Part shown: one piece after another, positions 1 through 5,196 of the stretch | How the letters are laid out: each line of letters begins with the position of its first letter | Numbering within the stretch: the stretch's first letter is position 1 | Source: DATJLQ01 sp035509415 | GTDB taxonomy: Bacteria > Pseudomonadota > Alphaproteobacteria > JACZXZ01 | Assembly: GCA_035509415.1 (NCBI GenBank) | Contig: DATJLQ010000117.1 | Location: 1-13,472 of the forward strand | Direction of reading: 5' to 3' | Length of the DNA stretch: 13,472 nucleotides | Translations under genes and position numbers: made by a program | Notes under the pieces: generated by a model | Told to the model about the DNA's origin: nothing | Seen by the model: only the letters and a program-made list of their open reading frames with translations | The model's database searches: none

Positions 1-62
1 ATCACCGGGCCCCCGGGACCGGCCGTCGGCCGGCCCGAGGCCAAGCTTCACGTCCCGGTGAT
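1..62. repeat. Long-range inverted repeat with internal hairpin at window edge
   Basis: Bases 1-9 (ATCACCGGG) are the exact reverse complement of bases 54-62 (CCCGGTGAT). Inside lies a second perfect inverted repeat, CCGGCC (19-24) and GGCCGG (28-33), around a GTC loop. A third, 61-67 (ATCCACG) with 85-91 (CGTGGAT), links this block to the REP-like hairpin at 90-112. The three arms could form a compact branched fold. The block may continue to the left of the window, so its real boundary is unknown. I see no gene start or promoter that it would serve. Confidence 0.5.
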
Positions 63-89
63 CCACGTCTTTCCAGCGCTAAGGCGTGG

Positions 90-112
90 ATGGCCGGACC
101 AAGTCCGGCCAT
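90..112. repeat. REP-like palindromic element
   Basis: ATGGCCGGAC (90-99) and GTCCGGCCAT (103-112) form a perfect 10-bp stem with a CAA loop. Read on the plus strand the element gives MDGRTKSGHD, and on the minus strand MAGLGPAIH. Peptides of this kind turn up in many spurious alphaproteobacterial ORFs because they are translations of a dispersed extragenic palindrome. That assignment rests on recognised family resemblance; only one copy lies in this window. It is intergenic, about 135 bp upstream of the SDR start, and may be a transcript-end or mRNA-stability structure of an upstream gene outside the window. Confidence 0.7.
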
Positions 113-235
113 GACCCATGCCAGGATTTCAAACTGAGGCACTACTGGTCCGGCCGCCTTCTTGCGCCGCGCGCCGCCGCCCGCTATCAAGGCGAAAAAT
201 CGCGCAAGACGACAGCGCCCGAAGTCGAAATACCC

Positions 236-243
236 AAGGGAGG
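236..243 (+). promoter_or_regulatory. Ribosome binding site fixing the SDR start
   Basis: AAGGGAGG lies 5 nt before the ATG at 249. This strong Shine-Dalgarno match selects that ATG over an in-frame ATG at 162, which would add 29 basic, proline-rich residues without a visible binding site. The SDR Rossmann fold begins only a few residues after the 249 start, which agrees. Confidence 0.85.
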
Positions 244-248
244 ATTCC

Positions 249-1043
249 ATGGAGCTCGGGCTCGCGGGAAAGACGGCGCTGGTCACGGGCTCGAGCCGCG
301 GCATCGGCAAGGGCATCGCGCTCGCCCTCGCGGCCGAGGGGGCGCGGATCATGCTCACGGGACGCGACCTTGCGGCGCTCGAGGCGACGGCCGAAGAGGT
401 CGCGCGCGTGGGCGGCGCCAAGCGCAACCGGGTGGCACTCCATGTGGGCGATCTCGCGGCCCCGGGCGAGCCCGAGCGCTTGGCCGCCGCGGCGCAGGAG
501 GCGCTCGGCAGCCTCGACATCCTGGTCGCGAACGCGGGGGCGACCAAGCGCGGCGATTTCTTCCAGCTCTCGGATGCCGACTGGGCGGCGGGCTTCGCGC
601 TCAAGTTCTTCGCCCATATGCGTCTTGCGCGCGCGGCCTGGCCGATGCTCAAGGCGGCGCAGGGCTCGCTGGTCGCGATCGTGGGCGCGGGCGGGCGCAC
701 GCCGTCGGCCGATTTCGCGATCGGAAGCTCGGTCAATGCCGCGTGCCTCGCGCTCATGAAGGCGCTCGCCGACATCGGCCTGCGCGACGGCGTCCAGGTG
801 AACGCGATCAATCCGGGCCATGTCGAGACCGCGCGCTTCCACGGCCGGCTCAAGGCGCACATGGCGGAAAAGGGCCTCGACGAGGCCGCCGCGCGCGAGG
901 ACATCCGACGCGGCCTCGCCATCTCGCGTCTCGGCAATGTGGAAGATGTCGGCGCGCTTGCGGCCTTCATAGTTTCGCCACGCGGGCGCTGGATGCACGG
1001 CGCGGTGGTCGATATCGACGGCGGCCAGACCAAGACGCTGTGA
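249..1043 (+). CDS. SDR-family oxidoreductase, atypical catalytic residues
   Basis: A 264-residue protein with the fold and length of a classical short-chain dehydrogenase/reductase. The N-terminal dinucleotide motif is intact (TGSSRGIG, residues 13-20), as are NAG at 95-97, the NPG loop at 188-190 and a C-terminal DIDGG end (255-259). NAD(P)(H) binding in the cytoplasm is therefore likely. The usual Ser and YxxxK catalytic residues are not visible: the Ser region reads IVGAGGRTPS (144-153), and the segment aligning with YSASK reads GSSVN (159-163). My alignment was done by eye. A branch of SDR proteins annotated as oxidoreductases or 3-oxoacyl-ACP reductase-like has similar replacements, so the reaction cannot be named. 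The gene is transcribed towards fic, with 7 bp between the stops. A weak TTGCGC / TATCAA pair with 17-bp spacing (162-190) could be its promoter. Family assignment is firm; substrate is unknown. Confidence 0.93.
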   Translation: MELGLAGKTALVTGSSRGIGKGIALALAAEGARIMLTGRDLAALEATAEEVARVGGAKRNRVALHVGDLAAPGEPERLAAAAQEALGSLDILVANAGATKRGDFFQLSDADWAAGFALKFFAHMRLARAAWPMLKAAQGSLVAIVGAGGRTPSADFAIGSSVNAACLALMKALADIGLRDGVQVNAINPGHVETARFHGRLKAHMAEKGLDEAAAREDIRRGLAISRLGNVEDVGALAAFIVSPRGRWMHGAVVDIDGGQTKTL

Positions 1044-1050
1044 GCGGCGA

Positions 1051-2388
1051 TCAGCGCGCCAGCCGCGCCTTCAGGTCCTTGGGCACGAGGAACACCGACT
1101 TCGTGCCCTGCTTGGTCTTGCGTAGCAATCCTCGCGACGCCAAATCCTCGAGGTCCGCGCGCGCGGTGAGGTAGCTCACATGGTTGAGCCGCTCATGCTC
1201 GGCGATCGTATAGCGGGCCCCGTCGTGCTTGAGCGCGTCCTGGATGATGGCGAGCTGGCGCCGATTGACCTGCCGCTCGAGCTTGCCGAGCGCGCGGCCG
1301 AGCTCGCTCAACTCCGCCGATTTCGCGACCAAGTATTCTTGGAGGTCCGCAACCGACCGCTCGATCACGCCGAGCTGGTGCTCGATGAAATAGGTCACGT
1401 CGCCCGCGTCGGTCTCGCTGTAGAGAAAGGCCATGCCGTACTTCACCGGCGCGCGCAGGATGACGGCCGAGATGGAGACGTACTCGAGCAGCCAATAGCC
1501 GTGCTTGAGCACGCACCAATAGAAAAGCGCCCGCGCACAGCGCCCGTTGCCGTCCCAGAACGGGTGATCGTAGGCGAGCATGTAATGCAGCACGATCGCG
1601 CGGATGACCGGGTGGAGGAACCCGTCCTTGCCCGAGGACGGCGCATTGGCGAATTCGCACAGCGCGTCCAGGCGCCGAGGAAGCTCATCGGCCGCGGGCG
1701 GCCAGTGGAGCGTTTGGCCCTCGGCGCCCTCGACGCGCACCGGGTCCTCGGGCGCGCGCAGCACGCCGACTCTGTCGGGCCGATCCAGCGTGTCCTCGGT
1801 CAGGATGCGATGGATTTCGAGGATGCGCGCGACCGAAAGCGGCTCGTGCCGATGCTCGCGGATGAAGCTCATGGCGCGATAATTGTCGAGCACCATGCGT
1901 TCGTCGAGGGTCTTGGGCTTGCGCCCCTCCTCGATCATTTTGCGGGCGATCGCGCGCGTGGTCGCGGCCCCCTCCAGGACGGAGCTGGAGAAGGGCTCCT
2001 CGATCAAGGATTTCTGGAGATACAGGTCCCGGGTCTCGGACGTGGCGGCCTGGCCGGGCATGGCGATCATGCCGCGCGCATTGCTGTCGATCTCGTGGAG
2101 CGCCTGTTGAAACTCGGCGATTTGGCTGTAATGGATTTGCTGGCCATTTTTGTCGCGAAAGGGAAGTTCCCTTCGGACTCTCGAGCGAGCGAATTTGAGC
2201 GCTGCCCACATTTCCTCCGGCGTCGTGAGCGGCGCGACCGGTGGCCGGAAGCGCACCTTTTCCCAATGATCGTAGGCGCCCCCGCGGGCGCTATTCTCTG
2301 GGTAGTACAGAGCGAGTAGCTTGCTTTGATCACCGCGGATACTCGCGGCGACGTTATTGACGTCGGGCGGCGTAGCGGGAATCTTCAT
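1051..2388 (-). CDS. Fic-family protein (AMPylator) with C-terminal winged helix
   Basis: A 445-residue Fic protein. The catalytic motif HPFWDGNGRCAR is complete (275-286, His275), so transfer of AMP from ATP to a protein hydroxyl is expected in the cytoplasm. The segment FSSSVLEGA (133-141) fits the [S/T]xxxE[G/N] inhibitory motif. It lies N-terminal to the Fic core, as in class II Fic proteins, where the Glu (here Glu139) blocks productive ATP binding. The N-terminal 100 residues match the Fic N-terminal domain common in this subfamily. Residues about 372-435 look like a winged helix-turn-helix (a TIAEHERLNHVSYLTARADL-type segment, then a GLLRKTKQGTK wing). The ATG at 2388 lies directly against a palindromic operator and has only a weak TAGG in place of a Shine-Dalgarno. 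The upstream promoter at 2514-2542 is overlapped by two more operators, so expression is probably repressed, possibly by this protein's own winged helix (inference). Target proteins are unknown. Confidence 0.95.
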   Translation of the reverse strand: MKIPATPPDVNNVAASIRGDQSKLLALYYPENSARGGAYDHWEKVRFRPPVAPLTTPEEMWAALKFARSRVRRELPFRDKNGQQIHYSQIAEFQQALHEIDSNARGMIAMPGQAATSETRDLYLQKSLIEEPFSSSVLEGAATTRAIARKMIEEGRKPKTLDERMVLDNYRAMSFIREHRHEPLSVARILEIHRILTEDTLDRPDRVGVLRAPEDPVRVEGAEGQTLHWPPAADELPRRLDALCEFANAPSSGKDGFLHPVIRAIVLHYMLAYDHPFWDGNGRCARALFYWCVLKHGYWLLEYVSISAVILRAPVKYGMAFLYSETDAGDVTYFIEHQLGVIERSVADLQEYLVAKSAELSELGRALGKLERQVNRRQLAIIQDALKHDGARYTIAEHERLNHVSYLTARADLEDLASRGLLRKTKQGTKSVFLVPKDLKARLAR

Positions 2389-2405
2389 TTTTATAGCCTA
2401 TAAAA
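2389..2405. promoter_or_regulatory. Operator O3 abutting the fic start codon
   Basis: TTTTATAGCCTATAAAA is a perfect palindrome with 8-bp arms around a single central base (2397). It ends exactly where the fic ATG begins and occupies the place of the ribosome binding site. The core TATAG-N-CTATA recurs at 2500-2512 and 2514-2528. A bound regulator here could act as a transcription roadblock, and as RNA the same palindrome could mask translation initiation. The function is inferred. Confidence 0.75.
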
Positions 2406-2437
2406 TAGAAACGGCTGTATGCCGGTTCACATTTCAA

Positions 2438-2457
2438 AAACAACGAGTTGGTTGTTT
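2438..2457 (-). other. AT-rich hairpin in the fic leader
   Basis: On the minus strand AAACAAC and GTTGTTT form a 7-bp stem around a 6-nt loop, followed directly by more T residues (GTTGTTTTTG). It lies within the roughly 120-nt leader expected from the promoter at 2514-2542. The shape resembles a weak intrinsic terminator or attenuator, but five of seven pairs are A-U, so stability is doubtful. Confidence 0.35.
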
Positions 2458-2499
2458 ATACCGATTCGGCAGTAAGACCGGCGCAGGCCGCAGCGAACA

Positions 2500-2512
2500 A
2501 TATAGCCTATAA
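2500..2512. promoter_or_regulatory. Operator O2 at the predicted fic transcription start
   Basis: ATATAGCCTATAA carries the same TATAG-C-CTATA core as O3, centred at 2506. It sits just downstream of the -10 hexamer and covers the expected transcription start of fic (around 2507). Its centre is 15 bp from that of O1, so the two sites are nearly adjacent. Confidence 0.7.
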
Positions 2513-2513
2513 A

Positions 2514-2528
2514 TTTATAGTCTATAAA
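2514..2528. promoter_or_regulatory. Operator O1 over the fic -10 and spacer
   Basis: TTTATAGTCTATAAA is a perfect palindrome with 7-bp arms around one central base (2521). On the minus strand it contains the whole -10 hexamer TATAAA and the adjacent part of the spacer, a position where a repressor would exclude RNA polymerase. Confidence 0.75.
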
Positions 2529-2542
2529 AATGGATTTGGCAA
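2514..2542 (-). promoter_or_regulatory. Sigma70-type promoter of fic
   Basis: Read on the minus strand: -35 TTGCCA (2542-2537), 17-bp spacer, -10 TATAAA (2519-2514). Each hexamer matches five of six consensus bases. The start would be near 2507, leaving a leader of about 120 nt before the fic ATG. The promoter lies between the end of the dehydrogenase gene (2596) and fic, so fic need not depend on readthrough from the upstream transporter-dehydrogenase pair. It is by far the best promoter match I found in the window. Confidence 0.7.
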
Positions 2543-2595
2543 GCGCCCGCTCGCGCCCGCCTGGCGCGGCATGAGGGGCGGCTTGCGCGCGCTCC

Positions 2596-3666
2596 CTACC
2601 GGCGCTTGGCCTTCCCCTTGGTCTCGACCTTGACGCCCAAGCTCGCCGCCCCCTCGACGATGTCGCGCCAGGTCTGGCGGTCGAGCGAAATGCCGTCGCG
2701 CATGCGCTCGGCGCGCGTCGCGCGCTCGGGGTCGCCCGGGATCAGGACCGGCTCGCGCTTCTTCCGCGCGGGCGACGCGGTGACGTAGCGCGTGATCGCG
2801 CGGATCTCGTCCATGAGGTAGTCGCGCGCGACCAGGCGCTCGGGATCGATCACGAAGGTCAGCATGCCGTTGGTGATCGTGTCCTGCATCTGGTTCTCGG
2901 GCCTGAGCGTGCCGGCGCCGCCGAGCGCGCCCGCGAGAAGATCGCAGGCGAAGGCGAGCGCGTAGCCCTTGTGCTCGCCCATGGAGAGGATCGCCCCCTT
3001 GGGCTCGCGGAACATGACCTTGGGATCGGTGGTCGGCTTTCCCTTGGCATCGATGAGCAGGCCCGCCTTCACGCGCCGCTTCTCGTTGCGTGCGACGCGC
3101 ACCTTGCCGAGCGCCACCTTGCTCGTCGCCATGTCGAGGATCATGGGCCGGCCCGGCTCGGCCGCGGGCATCGCGATGCAGATGGGATTGGTGAGGAGAC
3201 GCCCGTCCGCACCCCGATAGGGGGCGACCGTCGGCCCGTGGCCCAGCACGTTGACGAAGTGGATCGAGACCAGCCCGGCCTCGGCGCACAGCTCGCCATA
3301 GGTGCCGACGCGGCCGATATGATGCGCGTTCCGGAGGGCCACTAGTGCCAGGCCGCGCGACTTGGCGCGTGCGATCCCCACGAGCGTCGCCTCGCGTGCC
3401 ACGACCTGGCCGTAGCCGCGCTCGCCGTCATAGACCAAAAGCGCCTCGCGCTCGCTCGCGATGCGGCCCTTGCTGTTGGGCTTCAAGGTGCCGTTCCGGA
3501 GATTTTTGAGATAGCCCGGGATCATGCCGACCCCGTGGCTGTCATGGCCGCGCAGGTTCGCTTCGACCAGATGGTCGGCCACGATGCGCGCCTCGCCGGC
3601 GGCGCTGCGGCCGGCCTCGAATATGCGCGTCGCGATCGCGCGTAGCTCCTGGTGATCGATCAGCAT
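2596..3666 (-). CDS. Malate/L-lactate (Ldh2) family dehydrogenase
   Basis: A 356-residue NAD(P)-dependent 2-hydroxyacid dehydrogenase of the Ldh2 / malate-sulfolactate-ureidoglycolate family, which has its own fold distinct from the Rossmann-type lactate and malate dehydrogenases. Family landmarks in order: GHDSHGV (40-46), which holds a conserved active-site region His; NAHHIGRVGTYG (113-124); the cofactor segment ILDMATSKVALGK (176-188); and GEHKGYALAFACDLLAGALGG (230-250, of which HKGY is diagnostic). Length is normal for the family, and the protein is cytoplasmic. The substrate cannot be read from sequence; malate, lactate, sulfolactate, ureidoglycolate and imine-type substrates all occur. 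The ATG at 3666 begins the family-typical N-terminus but has no strong Shine-Dalgarno, so translation may be coupled to the transporter whose stop lies 38 bp upstream. The two genes are probably co-transcribed. Confidence 0.93.
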   Translation of the reverse strand: MLIDHQELRAIATRIFEAGRSAAGEARIVADHLVEANLRGHDSHGVGMIPGYLKNLRNGTLKPNSKGRIASEREALLVYDGERGYGQVVAREATLVGIARAKSRGLALVALRNAHHIGRVGTYGELCAEAGLVSIHFVNVLGHGPTVAPYRGADGRLLTNPICIAMPAAEPGRPMILDMATSKVALGKVRVARNEKRRVKAGLLIDAKGKPTTDPKVMFREPKGAILSMGEHKGYALAFACDLLAGALGGAGTLRPENQMQDTITNGMLTFVIDPERLVARDYLMDEIRAITRYVTASPARKKREPVLIPGDPERATRAERMRDGISLDRQTWRDIVEGAASLGVKVETKGKAKRR

Positions 3667-3704
3667 GGGGCGAGCTTTCGATGGGGGGTGGGACGGAACG
3701 GCAC

Positions 3705-4886
3705 TCAGCTTGCCGCGGCGGGCGGCGTCCCCGCCTTGGGCGTGCGCCAGAAATAATTGCTCAAGGCCGCCGCGATCAAGAGGGCGCTCGAGGTGACCGC
3801 GAGGCAGCCGGGCCAGCCGAAGAGGCGCCAGGCGGGGGCCGGTAGCACGGCGCCCAGGCTGCCGCCGATGTAATAGCAGGTGACGTAGAGGCCGACCGCC
3901 GACGAGCGCCCGTGGGACGCGGCCGAGGCGAGATAGCTCGTGGCGCAGGTCTGGACCATGAACCCGCTCCCCACCGAGATGGTGAGGCCGAGGATCACCA
4001 CCCAAAGTGCCGGGTAGAGCGTCACCGCGAGGCCGAGGATCCAGGTCCCGATCATGACGTTGACCACGGCGCGCCGGCCGAAGCGGTTGATCTGGGCCGC
4101 CGACATGGGGGTCGAGACGACGCCGAAGAGATAGACGAAGAAGATCGAGCCGAGCCCCGCGGACGTGAGGCCGAAGGGCGGGGCGGCGAGGTAGAAGTTG
4201 ACGTAGGTAAGGCTCGAGACGAACGAGAACAGGACCGCGAAGCCGATCACGAAGGTCGCGATCAGGCGCCGGTTGCGCATGTGCCCGACCATGATGCGGA
4301 GCGCGCTCACAAGGTCGGTCGAGCGCACGAACTGGGTCTCGCGCGGGAGATAGCGCGCGATCACCGTCGCACCCGCGAGCGTGATCGCGGCCAGCACCAT
4401 GAACGCCGTGCGCCAGCCGAACGCCTCGCTCACCACGCCCGAAAGGAACCGGCCGAGGAAGCCGCCCAAGGCGCTGCCCGAGATGTAGACGCCGGTCACC
4501 GCGGGCACGTCCGCGGCCGGCCACTCGTCGCCGATATAGGCGACGGTCACGCCGAAGATCGCGGGCAGCAGCAGTCCCTGGACGAAGCGAAGCAGGATCA
4601 ACTGATGGAGCGTGGCGGCGCCCGCGATCGCGACCGTGGGGACGATGAGGATGAAGAGGGCGGCGACGATGACGCGCTTGCGGCCGATGGAATCGGCGAG
4701 CAAGCCCACGAACGGCGCGACGAGCGCGACCGCGAGGGTGGTCGCACTCACCGTCATGCTCACCGCGGCGGGCGTCGCCCGGAAGGTATCGGCGAACAGC
4801 GGCAGGAGCGGCTGGGTCGCGTAAAGGTCGAGGAAGGCGCAAAGGCCGGCGAGCGCCACGGCCAAACGTCGCGGATCGGCGAACAT
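3705..4886 (-). CDS. Major facilitator superfamily transporter
   Basis: A 393-residue inner-membrane protein with about twelve hydrophobic segments and the length of a 12-TM MFS carrier. The loop between helices 2 and 3 carries motif A, GLLADSIGRKR (61-71). The opening LDLYATQPLLPLFADTF (19-35) resembles the YnfM/AraJ-type drug and metabolite efflux branch. The direction of transport and substrate are unknown; pairing with the 2-hydroxyacid dehydrogenase 38 bp downstream suggests an organic acid or related small metabolite (inference). The ATG at 4886 was chosen because the first helix begins about eight residues later and longer versions read into low-complexity sequence. The nearest ribosome binding site (4901-4905) is 14 nt away, so the exact start is somewhat uncertain. 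It diverges from kup. Confidence 0.92.
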   Translation of the reverse strand: MFADPRRLAVALAGLCAFLDLYATQPLLPLFADTFRATPAAVSMTVSATTLAVALVAPFVGLLADSIGRKRVIVAALFILIVPTVAIAGAATLHQLILLRFVQGLLLPAIFGVTVAYIGDEWPAADVPAVTGVYISGSALGGFLGRFLSGVVSEAFGWRTAFMVLAAITLAGATVIARYLPRETQFVRSTDLVSALRIMVGHMRNRRLIATFVIGFAVLFSFVSSLTYVNFYLAAPPFGLTSAGLGSIFFVYLFGVVSTPMSAAQINRFGRRAVVNVMIGTWILGLAVTLYPALWVVILGLTISVGSGFMVQTCATSYLASAASHGRSSAVGLYVTCYYIGGSLGAVLPAPAWRLFGWPGCLAVTSSALLIAAALSNYFWRTPKAGTPPAAAS

Positions 4887-5196
4887 GCGCAGGGTCCGGT
4901 CCTCCAAGCGCCGCCCGGCTCGGCGCCGGCGCGTCGGCCACTCTATAGCAGCCGCGTGGTACTCGCGGCACCTGGATTGGGCCCGGCTGCTTCGGTGCCC
5001 CGACGCGGTTTGCGCCGATCCCGCGCCGCCGCGGCCCAAGCCCGCCGCCGCGGCCCCCGGCCGGCCTGGGCGCTCACAGGTAAACCGTTGATCTGGAATA
5101 TGTTCTCCGCCAATCGAGGGGCGCCAAGGTGGGCGATGTTGCTCCGCAAAAGTAAAAGGTCTACACAACGGGCCTTCCGCGAACCGGAATGGGCGC
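4887..5196. other. 310-bp divergent intergenic region, MFS / kup
   Basis: This spacer separates two divergently transcribed genes, so it should hold both promoters. The stretch nearest the transporter is very GC-rich. The last roughly 120 bp before kup are less so, with A-rich patches around 5140-5160. A weak match, TTGCTC then 17 bp then TACACA (about 5140-5167), points towards kup but has only 3/6 in the -10. I see no convincing operator, riboswitch or RNA gene. The short reading frames here in both directions lack recognisable features. Confidence 0.5.
4901..4905 (-). promoter_or_regulatory. Distant Shine-Dalgarno for the MFS gene
   Basis: On the minus strand GGAGG lies 14 nt before the ATG at 4886, longer than the usual 5-9 nt. 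It is 8 nt before an in-frame CTG (two codons upstream of the ATG). Either the ATG is used at suboptimal spacing or translation starts at the CTG; the difference is two residues. Confidence 0.4.

Noticed and set aside
2530..2574. Plus-strand 14-codon ORF starting with ATG right after operator O1, mirroring the fic start
   Set aside because: The resemblance follows from the palindrome ending in ATAAAAATG. There is no Shine-Dalgarno, the product is 14 residues with no features, and a stronger explanation is the minus-strand fic promoter.
2543..2595. Possible terminator after the dehydrogenase gene (GCGCC/GGCGC pairing)
   Set aside because: Only a 5-bp stem with several equally good alternatives and no T-run; not distinguishable from background in GC-rich sequence.
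2448..2633. 61-codon plus-strand frame across the fic promoter region
   Set aside because: It overlaps the operators and the end of the dehydrogenase gene, with no ribosome binding site or recognisable protein feature.
4943..5149. 68-codon minus-strand frame upstream of the MFS gene
   Set aside because: Composition turns Arg/Ala-rich after about 30 residues, there is no domain, and it sits where the divergent promoters should be.
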